The notes under the pieces: model-generated | Database searches by the model: none | The model's input: only the letters and a program-made list of their open reading frames with translations | What the model was told of the DNA's origin: nothing | Source: Chitinophagaceae bacterium | GTDB lineage: Bacteria; Bacteroidota; Bacteroidia; Chitinophagales; Chitinophagaceae | Assembly: GCA_016721085.1 (NCBI GenBank) | Contig: JADKJI010000003.1 | Coordinates: 158,577 to 222,576 of the forward strand | Direction: 5' to 3' | Length of the DNA: 64,000 nt | Made by a program: the position numbers and the translations under genes | In this document: positions 1-10,501 of the stretch, one piece after another | Layout of the letters: the number at the start of each line of letters is the position of its first letter | Numbering within the stretch: position 1 is the first letter of the stretch

Positions 1-970
1 AATTGCTTGTCGAATATTATTTTCACTTGCACCCACTTCCGCTTGAAAAACTTTCCCAATGTCTAATTTTAAAAGGGGTTGTTTCCACTCTGCAGCTACG
101 CATTTTGCAGTTAAACTTTTACCGCAACCAGGCACCCCTACCAAAAGGATTCCTTTAGGCTCCTGCAGACCAAAGTCTTTTGCCTTTCTCTGAAAAGATT
201 TTTCTCTCTTGCGCAACCAATCTTTTAAATTGTCCAACCCACCCAAACTACTTTCTAAATCTTGGTTAACCTGGTAGTAATCTAGTATCCCACTTTTCTT
301 AATTATCTGCTCCTTTTCCATAGAAATAATTTGAGCAGCTTCCTTTGTATCCAGACCAACTTTTTGTTTTGCAAGTTTAAATGCTAGAAACGCCTCTGTA
401 TCAGTCATGCCTAAAGCTGAGTCTATGAAATATTTTTTCAGATCTTCGTCAATTTTCGTTTCTCCTGAAATATAATTTAGATTTTTTTCAAGATCACTTC
501 TGTCTGGCAACGGAATATTTATAACAGTGACAAATTTCTCCAATTCATCCGGAATCTTAACGAAAGGGCCAGTAAGTATAATATGTTTGTCATAAATCCT
601 TAATTTCTCGGCAAGCTTTCTGAGTCTTGTGAAAACATCCACCTGGTCAAAATACCTATGTAAATCTTCAAATGAATATTTCCTTTTCATCCTGAGTGTC
701 TTTATCTTCAATTGATTTTGCAATGTGGTTTAACGCAGCCACATAATCGCCGCAGTCTGGGATTTCCTGGTAATCAATTTCTTTAGCATTTCTTTCATGC
801 TTATTTAGATTGTTCACACAATCCCAAACGTAAAATGTGTAACCGTTTTTAAAAGCCATATCACGGATGTAAAGCATTGTTCTGTTATACTCTGATGTCA
901 CTGTGTAAATAAGCGGATAATTTGCTTTTATTAAATCCTTTATATTTTCGAATGTCTTTTTTGAACTCAT
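1..970 (-). CDS. Ycf46-like AAA ATPase (frameshifted, runs off left edge)
   Basis: Two reading frames join near position 670. Residues 1-100 (970 down to 668) carry the N-terminal module typical of Ycf46-type ATPases (KANYPLIYTVTSEYNRT), and the next frame, read from about 690 to 1, continues with EDLHRYFDQ, a PLPDRSDLEKN segment and then the AAA core with Walker A GVPGCGKS at about 130-100. The split falls at an A/T-rich stretch, so one indel explains it. The Walker B region lies beyond the window. It is the last visible gene of the minus-strand operon and starts 2 bases after the DUF2997-like gene. Family function is unsettled; an ATP-driven remodelling role in the operon is inference. Confidence 0.75.
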
Positions 971-972
971 GG

Positions 973-1275
973 CTATTTTCGTTTAATGGTTTGTTTTTGA
1001 GTACTAGATAAATTATTTGCTTTGATTTGTCCTGAAACAGAACAAAATGTTTTTCCCTTGTAAATTGCCGGTATTTGCTTTCGCTTTATTTGATCGCCTT
1101 CTTTTCTTGTTGTTCCAAAAGATTTGTCTATTGCCTCCATTGCTTTATCAGCAAGCTTGTGAATGTCTTCAGGTATATAATTAGAGTCCGTCACAATCGT
1201 TCCATCAAACTTTATTACAAACTCTATTTCTGTTCGTTTTTCAGTTTCATTAGGCATTCTGGTGGAAGCCACCAT
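973..1275 (-). CDS. DUF2997-like small protein
   Basis: A 100-residue protein that overlaps the end of the upstream gene by 26 bases. Residues about 15-50 (TEIEFVIKFDGTIV, then a helical segment) fit the short DUF2997 pattern of a beta-strand pair followed by a helix. The C-terminus is basic and Lys/Gln-rich. In cyanobacteria and plastid relatives, DUF2997, DUF1257 (Ycf35) and Ycf46-type ATPases occur together, and the same trio is lined up here, which supports the call more than the weak sequence match does. No catalytic residues are visible. Confidence 0.5.
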   Translation of the reverse strand: MVASTRMPNETEKRTEIEFVIKFDGTIVTDSNYIPEDIHKLADKAMEAIDKSFGTTRKEGDQIKRKQIPAIYKGKTFCSVSGQIKANNLSSTQKQTIKRK

Positions 1276-1660
1276 TTTGAATTTTTTCTTTTTCAGTTTC
1301 CGTAGGATGAAATTTTAAATCCGGTAACACTTTAAATCCCACTGCCTGAAATTCCCTCAAAATAGTCTCCTTTGCATACAACACGTTTAACCCATAAAAT
1401 TCACTTTCCAGTTCATTTACTAACTCTTTTCCGTTCTTCATGTAGTAACTATTATAGGTTACGATGTTATCAATAACCTTTAAAGCAAATTCACCTTGCA
1501 TGTTAGCTTTTGGGTTTGTACTATATACATACAAAACTTGCTTTTCCTTTTCAGTTTTTATTTCAAATTTCCAGTTTAACTTCTCACAGGCTTTTTTAAG
1601 AATTTCCTGGCTCATTACTTGTGGATTCTTTAAGAAAGTAGAAGATTCAAAGCAAGACAT
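1250..1660 (-). CDS. DUF1257 (Ycf35)-like protein
   Basis: A 136-residue protein starting MSCFESSTFLKN and continuing with a 'MSQEILKKACEKLNWKFEI' segment, which resembles the start of DUF1257 proteins. It sits between the PIN-domain gene (6 bases away) and the DUF2997-like gene (overlap). The following Ycf46-like ATPase completes a known three-gene association. I see no active site; it is probably an adaptor or accessory subunit of the ATPase, which is inference from co-occurrence. Confidence 0.5.
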   Translation of the reverse strand: MSCFESSTFLKNPQVMSQEILKKACEKLNWKFEIKTEKEKQVLYVYSTNPKANMQGEFALKVIDNIVTYNSYYMKNGKELVNELESEFYGLNVLYAKETILREFQAVGFKVLPDLKFHPTETEKEKIQNGGFHQNA

Positions 1661-1666
1661 AATGTT

Positions 1667-4123
1667 TTATTTAAGTTTAAAAAAGGCTTTATCCTTAGTG
1701 ACCATAAACACCTTGAGAGACAGCACGAAGTCTGAATCGCTTTTAAATCCAAGCTGATTGCGATTAAAAGACGGGTATTGCTTCTTTATCAGAAAGATAA
1801 AATTACTGATTCTATAGTCGCCATAGTCATCAGGTTTCATCCTGTTAAATATCCTGATATAATCAATTTGGGGCTTAAGAACCTGTTTTACTCTAGGTTC
1901 CTCCTTAATCCCAAGTAACTCGTATACAGTAACCAGTGGAATATCTAGCATCATTGCCTTTGACTGAAAGTTTCTATCCAAGGTTAGGATTACAGGATTC
2001 TGCTTTTTGTATACAAGTCCAAGTGAAAGGATCATATTGTCAGCAGACTTATTTTGCAGCTCGGTGGGAAGCAGGGTTAAATCAGCACCTTGCCTTCTAA
2101 CTCTATTTTTCTTGGAACCCTTTGCTGCTTTGAGCAGAGAATTAATGTTCTGTATTGCCTTTGTTGCATTTTCCTTATTAGCAGGCCTCGTTTTTAGCCT
2201 GTCTAATTCTTCCACTACCGAAAATGATAATGCAACAAAATGCTTAGTCAAATCAATCTTCGATATTATATCTGGCTCTTTGATGAAAACGTTTGTATCA
2301 ATTATATATGTCTTTGCAAGAACTTCATCCCTAATTCTTTTATTTTCTGAATTAAGTTTCCTTTTTAAACTTTCATATTCTAATTTCAACTCATTGTAGT
2401 CTTCAAAAAATTCAACTTCCAAGTTTTTCAGATTACTTTCTATGTTCGTAATATCTTCCAGCTTTTCGGTATTAACTCCCTCAAATTGAGTTGTTAATTT
2501 ACCAAGCTTCTCAAAAAGTATTTGTTTGTGCTTCTCTTTTAATCCTAAAATATAGTTATCAATATGCTGATTTATTCTTTCAAAAGTCTCTTTAGCAATT
2601 TCACTTATTTCAGCATTCGTAAATACTTTAACCTTTTTGGTTAGATCATATTGCTCAATTATAAAAGCCTTATTTACTTTAAGACTTTCTACATCACTGG
2701 CAGACAATTCTTCAACATTGCGTTCTATGATTCTCAAATAATCTTCAGCAACAGAACGTTTCACTTCCCGATAAAGCTCTGGGATTTCACTTTGAGTTAT
2801 CCGCTTTCTGTGATAAAAAGATTTTGAAAAATACCTTCCGGCATTTGCAAAGTTGAATGCCATTTCTTTAAGGACTGAAATTTCATTCCCTACCGTTACA
2901 AAACAATTAAAACCTGTGACGACTGCATATACTGATACAAAAAGCTTATTGCTCTCACTTTTTGAAAACTGAAACAATTCCTTAATTCGATTATTAATAA
3001 GGTCATTTTCGGATTGCTGAAATACAATAAAAAGCGAGGGGCAATTTTTATCTTCTGCAAACTTCTTCAGTTTTGCAATTATAAAATCTGATACCTGGGG
3101 CAGTAGCAAAAATATTTCATCGGAGGCCTGAGAAACAAACTGATTTAGGTTTAACCAAAAAAATTCCTGATCAATTATGCTAGCTTCTGCAGTCAGTTTT
3201 TTGTAGGCGATCAGAGCATCTTGAGGACTTTTTGAAACTAAATCCTCAATTTTTGTTCTGCTTTCGGTTAGTTGCTGTAGATAAGAAGTTTCTGAGTCGA
3301 TTAGAATGTTTTCTTGGGGAACAGGTTCGAATAGATCGATAAAGTCTTTTGTGTTTTCGTTAATGAATTGAGTAAAGTAATGATTTATTTTTTTTGAAAT
3401 CGGTTCAAATGCCAGCAACCTAATTTCTTTGCTTATAATGTCAAACAATAAAGCAATTTCAATTTTATAAGAATATGAATGACTAGCTAGACTATCCGTT
3501 TTTGAATTAATAAAAGAGTTTCCCAGTTTGGGATTGTGAATCTCAGGAACCTGAACTTCTGCAATTTGTTGCATTAATACTTCATCTGAAAAATCAAATT
3601 CACTAATTAGAGGAATAGACTTTCCTTTTAAAAGTTCTAATTCCTTTTTTGCGTTTAAGTGGTTATTGGTAATATGATCATAAAATAAATGGAATGGCCT
3701 TTTTTCATCAACTTTAAACTTATGCCCCTTTTCTGCAAATGCTTTTCCATCTTTTGTAAATTTACAGGATGAATAGGAAGTATCGCCAATTTCAATCATG
3801 TTATAATCTTTCAGATTATCCAAAGCAATCCTTAAAATATCATACTCCGCTTCATCCTTGTATTGTTGGCTTTCGGGTTTATTAATCAAGTTCATCCCCA
3901 AAATTTCACCAAGCTGTTCAATGCTCAGTATATCATCTACCAATAGAATTCCAACAATAACTTTATCAAATAAGTTAAATGGTATTGCCAGCGTACAATC
4001 AGCTTGATATTTTATTGATGAGTATATCCAATCAAAGGAAGTATAGCCCAAATACTTTTCAGTAATGGTTTTAACCTGAAATAATTCTTCGTAAATTTCT
4101 ATGTCTATTTTCGAAATCATCAC
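1667..4123 (-). CDS. Large protein with C-terminal PIN nuclease domain
   Basis: An uninterrupted 818-residue protein. The N-terminal 560 residues are mostly helical and not recognised; a coiled-coil-like stretch runs at about 520-590. The C-terminal 230 residues are a PIN domain of the PhoH/VapC kind: YIIDTNVFI supplies the first acid, VVEELDRLK the second, ADNMILSL the third and ILTLDRNF the fourth. PIN domains are metal-dependent RNases or DNases. The start codon overlaps the stop of the helicase gene (ATGA at 4120-4123), showing translational coupling. As the only obvious stand-alone nuclease in the operon it is a candidate effector; the target is unknown. Confidence 0.75.
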   Translation of the reverse strand: MMISKIDIEIYEELFQVKTITEKYLGYTSFDWIYSSIKYQADCTLAIPFNLFDKVIVGILLVDDILSIEQLGEILGMNLINKPESQQYKDEAEYDILRIALDNLKDYNMIEIGDTSYSSCKFTKDGKAFAEKGHKFKVDEKRPFHLFYDHITNNHLNAKKELELLKGKSIPLISEFDFSDEVLMQQIAEVQVPEIHNPKLGNSFINSKTDSLASHSYSYKIEIALLFDIISKEIRLLAFEPISKKINHYFTQFINENTKDFIDLFEPVPQENILIDSETSYLQQLTESRTKIEDLVSKSPQDALIAYKKLTAEASIIDQEFFWLNLNQFVSQASDEIFLLLPQVSDFIIAKLKKFAEDKNCPSLFIVFQQSENDLINNRIKELFQFSKSESNKLFVSVYAVVTGFNCFVTVGNEISVLKEMAFNFANAGRYFSKSFYHRKRITQSEIPELYREVKRSVAEDYLRIIERNVEELSASDVESLKVNKAFIIEQYDLTKKVKVFTNAEISEIAKETFERINQHIDNYILGLKEKHKQILFEKLGKLTTQFEGVNTEKLEDITNIESNLKNLEVEFFEDYNELKLEYESLKRKLNSENKRIRDEVLAKTYIIDTNVFIKEPDIISKIDLTKHFVALSFSVVEELDRLKTRPANKENATKAIQNINSLLKAAKGSKKNRVRRQGADLTLLPTELQNKSADNMILSLGLVYKKQNPVILTLDRNFQSKAMMLDIPLVTVYELLGIKEEPRVKQVLKPQIDYIRIFNRMKPDDYGDYRISNFIFLIKKQYPSFNRNQLGFKSDSDFVLSLKVFMVTKDKAFFKLK

Positions 4124-7100
4124 AAAAGTGTACTTAGTTGGTTTGCTTCAATAATCTTCCCTTTCCTTTCAATTACATCTATGGCATTCTTGTAAAGTGG
4201 CTTTCCTTTATTATCTGTAAACTGTTCAAAAAATGTTTTATTCCCAACTACGATTAACAGTCTTTTTGCTCTAGACAAAGCAACGTTTAACCGTTGTGGC
4301 AACTTTGCAAAACCTATTTCATTATTAGTTGCAACCACTTCGCCACCAAGATCCTGAAGCATTGAAATGTTCAGTTTCTCTTTTTTACTGTTATAGTCAT
4401 TCTTACTTATTAGTTGCTTATCACTTCTCACTGCTGACACAATTATGATATTCCGTTCCATACCCTGAAACTTATCTACAGAATTGATCTTCAATCTAAC
4501 GCCAGTTCCAGTAAGTTTGGCTTTAAGTTTCTTTTTCTGTTCTCCGTAAAAGGTTATCACTCCAATTTCCTGCTCCTGCCATCTTTTGAAATCATCTTTT
4601 ATATAATTCCAATGATCCTGAAACTCACTAAACCCTTCCGCATGCTTTAGCAGCTTGATAATATTTTGCACCGCCTCAATCTCTGCATCATTTACCAATG
4701 AGGTACCCTCTCTTTTTTCTATTCCATCTACATTAACCCATATTGTGTGTATATCATGATTTAGGAAGCCCTTTAAGAATAGACCATGATGGCGGGAAAA
4801 CACATTGTCGGGCTTTTGAGGGTCTCCCGAATCATAATTCTCATTTGAACCCTGTTTCAATTCTTCGGCTGCTTCCAATCCGCCATCATCGAGATAAAAT
4901 TGCTTTATTACTTCATTTATGTCCGGATGCATCCGGTATTGGATATTGCATCTTGCCAGGATAGTGGGCGAAATATTCTCATTCAGAATCATTCTTTCAA
5001 ACTGCGACGTTTCTAAAAACTCCTGGTCAATTTCCTGCGCCAGCTCTGTTGCTCCCGCATCCTCTAATGCTTCTTTAAAACTTTTTCATTTAACATCGGA
5101 GGCAACTGCCTGTGATCACCGATAATGATAGATCTTTCCCGAAGCATAGAGGCAATAACATCTCTGGAGGAGTCGCCTTACTTGCTTCGTCCATTATTAC
5201 CGTGTCAAAGTTTATATTGCTTAAGTTCAACACAGTCGCAGCTTCACCAGCATTTTCGAAACTAAGTCTAACAAGCATTTTTGAAAGCGATCTAGGAGCA
5301 GGTCTGACAGCTATAAGAGAACTAAGTCTGTTAATATCATTAAAAAAAAGAGATTGGATAAATGAATAGGTAGGGTCTGTTATAAGTTTCCTTAATTCAT
5401 CTTCTTTAATCCTTAGTCTATTGCAGATTTTATCAATGATGGAAAAATCATCTTCCAGCGCTCCTTTGCTTAATTGGTAATTAATATCGCTAATACTCTC
5501 CTTATACTTTTCACCTTTGTAATAATTGATGAAATATTTTTGAAGCTGCAGCTTACTATATTCTCTTTTAAATGTCGGACTTCCACTTGAACTACAAGTG
5601 GAACCAATTATGTTGGAATATTCAAAGTATTTCTCTTTAAAAAGAATTTTTATTTCAGGTTTTGGATGATAAGTTAGTTCTGTGACCCAATCTTTTAACG
5701 CGTTTGCATACCTCGGATTGTTATTCTTTGCTCTTCCCGCTATCCTTTTCATCCAATCCTGAACTGCGTTGTTTTCTAAACTCGGCACGTCTAAATCTTC
5801 TTCAAAATCATCATCACTTTCCTCAGTGACTACATCCTCGTCAATTTCTTCGGCAATGTAAGTTTCATCTAGCCATTGCATAATTCTGTCAACTGAATAT
5901 TTTGCTCCTTCCTCATCAATTTTTTTCTTACTGGATTCACCAGGTTTGCCGAGAGATACAAATCTTAGTGGTTTTATGAGTGTAATATAGTTTGCCAACG
6001 TTTGATTGACCCCTTTGATATTAAGCAGACGATCTAAAGCGTTATCAACTGCCAAATTATTTTCCGATGTTAGCAGAATTTTATGTTTTGGGTCACGGCT
6101 GATCATTTGCCAGATAATTTCTGCAATAACAGTGGTTTTACCAGTGCCCGGTGGACCTTGCAGCAATGCTAAATCAGAACAATGTATAGATGCCAATACT
6201 GCTTTTCTTTGACTCTCATTTAACTTTAATAACTCGTTATTCTTTACTTGATGGTAATACTCGGAACCCTCAGTTATTTTACTTTCATCATTAATCGATT
6301 TGGCCTTTGACGTATCGATGAGGAAATCGCCTAAGGACTCGTTAACCGGTTTACCATTAGGAGCTTCGCTTGGATGAGTGATTTTCTTAACTGCTTCAAC
6401 TAACCACGAATTTTTCTTCTCATCACCTTTTAAATTTGCCTGGACAAAATTTACTTTATTCGCTTTTGCACTTTCTATAAATTCTTTTACAGCCTCTGCT
6501 ATTTCCTTTTGGTTGGGGAAAAAGGAAGGGATATAAAATGTGAGTTTTTTTTGGTTAGATGACCGGCTATTTAAATTGCCTATAAATTGGAGTTCAGGCC
6601 TTTTTGCTCTTTTTGGAGTAGTAAGTTCTTCTGTATCTTCAACAGTACTTCCGGATTTCATATTTAGATCTGAAACAAACTCTGCACCTTTCAGCTTGCT
6701 CAGTTTGTCATAAAACAATTGCTTTTGGGTTTTTTTGGCAATGAAGTTTGTTTTCACTTTAAACTTAAATGCAGGATGAGTAGGAGCAATTATTGTTTGA
6801 AACATATTCAGAGACTTCAAAAACTTGGAATAGGTTTCCAGTTCTTCTTTCGTTTCAAAATCAAAAGAAATACTTCTTGTTACAGGGTTAAATTCAATGA
6901 CATTTTTAAATGGTATTAAAGCTCTCTTAAGATTTAATTCAAAATCATCATTAAACGAATTGGTGTCAAATTTTGAAATGTCATAGCCATACAACTCGCC
7001 AATTTCAAAGTTTATCTTTGTAGAGCCTTCACTTTTATATAATTCACATTTAGCAGTAACCTCTTTAGCCAACTTTTCTTTTTCATTTTCTAAAATTCTG

Positions 7101-8198
7101 CCATATGCACCTTCTCTTATTTTTCCATTAACTGTTTCAGATTCAAATTGACCATTGGCATCCCGCCTTCTTATCGTAGCTATAATTCCTTTTCTTTCCA
7201 GCGAAAATCTATCTTTCAGTTCTTTAGGCATTCTAATCTCCTTTGAATTTGAAGAAAAGAAAATCAAAAAGTTACTTTCGTTATCAACAGCCGCTTTTAG
7301 ATTCCATCCTATAGATTTGAAATAACTATTAATCTCAAAATCGATCCTGTTTTTGAGTTTTAATATTGCCGATATCTGATGCTCTCTTTCAAATGTTTGA
7401 GCAAACTGAGATTTGATTAATGGATCTAGAACTTTTTCCAATTTCCTCTGCTGTAAGCATTACAGTTCCGTCCGGCTCAAATAGCTCTTTCTTTGTTAAG
7501 CCATTTCGCTCCAATGAGGCATTGATGCCATACTCTTTAAGTGCACTTTCCAAAGGACTATACTCCGAAGTAATGGTTTCTTTGATCATCACCGAAACTT
7601 CATAGGCAATCATTGGTTCACCATTTTTATCTTTAGAAGACTGGAGAGTCGTTTTTATTTGTGGCTTTCCAATAATCTCAAAAGGTTCCTGCAAACTTTT
7701 TATAATTGCCTGCTGAGCTTCTATCCAATTAAACCAAATAGCCTGCTGATTTTGAATATTTATGTTTGATGCCGTAGGTTGCCGGCAAACTTTTTTATAT
7801 AGCTCTTCAAATTCATCCGATGCCCGGTTAGCTCGGCCACCTTCATTTATGTCGATGATTTTAACCAGGCAGGTTTCCTCAATAGATTTATCCTGTTGTG
7901 GAAGAACGACCGATGGCCGAAACTGGGTCTTCTTTTTTTTATCAACAACAGCCTGGTATGTATCTGCAACTGCATACCACGTTACAATGGCTTCAAGTTG
8001 GCCACTGAGCGTAGGAATAAATAATTTATGTTCGGTTTCACTAATTTTTTGAAAATGACAGGCTATATCTTTACCGGCAACATCTGCTTTAATTTGATCA
8101 AGGGAAGAATCGTTGTGCTTATTGAACTCAACTACATCATCGGGGGTAAACCTGATAATTACTTCAACTGAGTCTAAAGAATATTCAATTCCTGGCAT
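4120..8198 (-). CDS. Very large SF1 (Dna2/Upf1-type) helicase, four reading-frame breaks
   Basis: Three open frames join into one protein of about 1350 residues. Breaks lie at about 7435 (A5 run, one base too many), 5136 and 5084 (A runs, one base short each); after each, the protein resumes without loss of motif context. The N-terminal 270 residues are unrecognised. The helicase core shows Walker A GPPGTGKTT, Walker B MDEASKATPPEM, the GDHRQLPP motif straddling the breaks, QYRMHPDI, VDKFQGMER and LNVALSRAKR, an AAA_11/AAA_12 arrangement. It should translocate on nucleic acid using ATP. It lies between the small protein at 8226 and the PIN gene, overlapping the latter by 4 bases. Confidence 0.85.
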
Positions 8199-8225
8199 AG
8201 AATCTTAGTTAGGGTATTTTTATTT

Positions 8226-8603
8226 TTATGGCAGGTATTCTATATCAACGCCTCTGTCGTGCATATGTAAAATACAGTTGTCCAACTCACCGTTTTTTAA
8301 CTTTATAGTTAAGCCGTAGTCTGCAAATGAACTGCCCATGGGATCATGTCCATAGCCCCGCAACACAATTTTATTTTCGTCTTGTTGAATAATTTTCATT
8401 TGCTTGGGTGCCATTTGAACATTATTTTGCCAAACGGGATGGTCTCCATCAAGATTGTAAAGTGTGACTGTAACGCCTTCTTTACCATTTATATTCGGCT
8501 CAACTTTTACAGCCCGTCCAGCTCCTCCATGAGGGCCTGAAACATGCCTGCCATTCTCATATCGTAGATGATCTGAAGATTTAAATACAAAGTCTAATTT
8601 CAT
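8226..8603 (-). CDS. Unrecognised 125-residue protein
   Basis: A compact, mostly beta-rich protein with no signal peptide or membrane segment. It holds a Gly/His-rich patch near residues 20-30 (VSGPHGGAG) and a histidine pair near the C-terminus (LHMHDRGVDIEY). Its repeated beta-hairpin character suggests a small sandwich or barrel fold, but I do not recognise a family. It is 23 bases downstream of the TPR-like gene and 28 bases upstream of the helicase gene, so it is a constant-looking member of the operon. Confidence 0.6.
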   Translation of the reverse strand: MKLDFVFKSSDHLRYENGRHVSGPHGGAGRAVKVEPNINGKEGVTVTLYNLDGDHPVWQNNVQMAPKQMKIIQQDENKIVLRGYGHDPMGSSFADYGLTIKLKNGELDNCILHMHDRGVDIEYLP

Positions 8604-8626
8604 TTTTTACTTTTTAGGGTTAAGGG

Positions 8627-10483
8627 TTATACTAATTTAAATTTTATAGAGTTTATTTTGGTTAACCAAAAAAGTGCAACCTCAGCTTTTACATCTTCAA
8701 CTTTTTTTGAGTTATTAAAGTATTTATTCGCCACTTCTTCTATACTTTCAACATTTAATAAATAGAAGTCCGAATTTTTAAAATTTTCTGCATCTTCATT
8801 TACAGCAAGTGCCGCAATACAAAAGTCGGCACATTCTTCTCCAAACTTTTCTTTAATTAAATTATAAAACTGGTTAGATAAAATTGGTTGAACAATACAA
8901 AATTCGCCCAAGCCAACGTGCTCATACTTCTTGCGAATAATTTTATTATTAATCCTGCTGTATACATACAGCTCGGAATATCCATCTTCTAATTCTTCGT
9001 TATCTGAAAAATGACCAAATACCTTCAGTAAGAAATCTCTGGAAAAGTTTTCATTTTTAATATCAAGAGAGCTTTTATCAAATCTGCGGATTTTGCGTGG
9101 AAGAAGATCGCTGTCAAACATTATTAAATCAAAGAGTTCAAATGTTTTCGAATCACAATATTTCTTTTCGAGATAAGCAACTTCCTCTTCATTTAAGTAA
9201 GGAAACTTTTGGCCAATATTAAATAGGGTTTGCGCCAATTCTTTACAAGATTCTGATAACATAAAGAGATAAAAACTTTTCTCAGCGAGCAATTCTTCCA
9301 ATTCCTTACCACGGTGTAACCTTCCATAGTAATAGCACATCTCGGGTAAATTGCTTTCATTGGTTGCCGCAGAACCTTTTATAAAGCGATACTTTGCGAT
9401 AACTAAAAGAGATTTTATATCCCTATTTTGTGCACATTGTCGTCTTAGGTTAAACATCTCCTCGAGCGGCATCTTTTCCAACTGAGATTCTTCAACTGTT
9501 GCCTGGGTATTGCTAAAAACATTTCGCTTAATCCAGTCAAAGGCTATTGCCCGTGTAGTACTTTGGAATATGCTGGTATAATCAGTCTTCAATTCTAAAA
9601 CCCTCGTTTGATATTTTTGCCCAAACAATTGGTGGAATTTTTCCTGGATATGGTTGCTATTACCCAAATCATCCACAGTTAAATTCTTGTCATAAGTAAA
9701 ATCCTTAAGCACTTCTGTTGAAAAGTAATCAACAAATGAAGTAAAGGGCTCCTTTCCTTTTGCTTGTATTTTGTATTCGTTAAGAAATTCGGATAATTTC
9801 AATCTGTCTATTAAGATATACCTGTCTTCATCAACAACATCAGCAGGTTCACCATTGGTAATCTTATCTACCAGTCGCCTGTTTGATAAACTTTGATCAC
9901 CAATATGAGACGAAAAATAGCCTTCTACATGACTTAATACATCTCCTGCTAGTTTGTCAAAATAAACCAATTCATCATTGGTTCTGCTTAGTCCAAAAAA
10001 AGTGGCGTCCAGCAATTCGTTAGTAAGGTCATCGAGCGTAAACTGCGGTCTTATTTCTTCTTTTTCAGAGGTTTCATAAAGTTGATTAACAAGGCCAAAA
10101 TCCAATCTGTTTTCATCGAAATCATCATCTTCTTCATCTGTATATAAAGCAGCCTGCGGAAACTTGTCAGCAATATGATTCAGGATGGTGTCTATATCAT
10201 TTTCGCCAAGCATTTGCCGCATGTTATCCATAGAGATTATACTATTCTCAATTGCCACATCTATGCTTCTTTTAGCTTTACAAGCTATTTTATAAGCTTG
10301 TTCTATATTTCCTATCAGATAATTTCCTATCGCAAGTTGATAAAGAATTTTAGGCTTACCTACATGCCCTTCCTCGGTCATTTCATTTGCCTTTTTGAAA
10401 TGATCGAGTGCTTTCATAAATGATTGCGCATCCTGTTTTTCTAATAACTGTTGTCCTTGCTTTAAGTGAAATGAAAAATCCAT
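8627..10483 (-). CDS. Unrecognised 618-residue helical protein, TPR-like N-terminus
   Basis: Residues about 1-90 read as two or three TPR-like helical hairpins (the start resembles LLEKQDAQSFMKALDHFKKA, then YQLAIGNYLIGNIEQAY). An acidic linker (DEEDDDFDE) follows at about 117-125, then roughly 480 residues of helical sequence without a motif I can name. No nuclease, ATPase or methylase signature is visible. It follows the methylase by 18 bases. A scaffold role linking the methylase and the helicase is inferred from position only. Confidence 0.65.
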   Translation of the reverse strand: MDFSFHLKQGQQLLEKQDAQSFMKALDHFKKANEMTEEGHVGKPKILYQLAIGNYLIGNIEQAYKIACKAKRSIDVAIENSIISMDNMRQMLGENDIDTILNHIADKFPQAALYTDEEDDDFDENRLDFGLVNQLYETSEKEEIRPQFTLDDLTNELLDATFFGLSRTNDELVYFDKLAGDVLSHVEGYFSSHIGDQSLSNRRLVDKITNGEPADVVDEDRYILIDRLKLSEFLNEYKIQAKGKEPFTSFVDYFSTEVLKDFTYDKNLTVDDLGNSNHIQEKFHQLFGQKYQTRVLELKTDYTSIFQSTTRAIAFDWIKRNVFSNTQATVEESQLEKMPLEEMFNLRRQCAQNRDIKSLLVIAKYRFIKGSAATNESNLPEMCYYYGRLHRGKELEELLAEKSFYLFMLSESCKELAQTLFNIGQKFPYLNEEEVAYLEKKYCDSKTFELFDLIMFDSDLLPRKIRRFDKSSLDIKNENFSRDFLLKVFGHFSDNEELEDGYSELYVYSRINNKIIRKKYEHVGLGEFCIVQPILSNQFYNLIKEKFGEECADFCIAALAVNEDAENFKNSDFYLLNVESIEEVANKYFNNSKKVEDVKAEVALFWLTKINSIKFKLV

Positions 10484-10501
10484 AATTCGGTATTAATAGG
10501 G

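Noticed and set aside
5084..7435. Programmed frameshifting in the helicase
   Set aside because: The shifts vary in direction and are not at a known slippery heptamer, and the same pattern appears in many unrelated genes.
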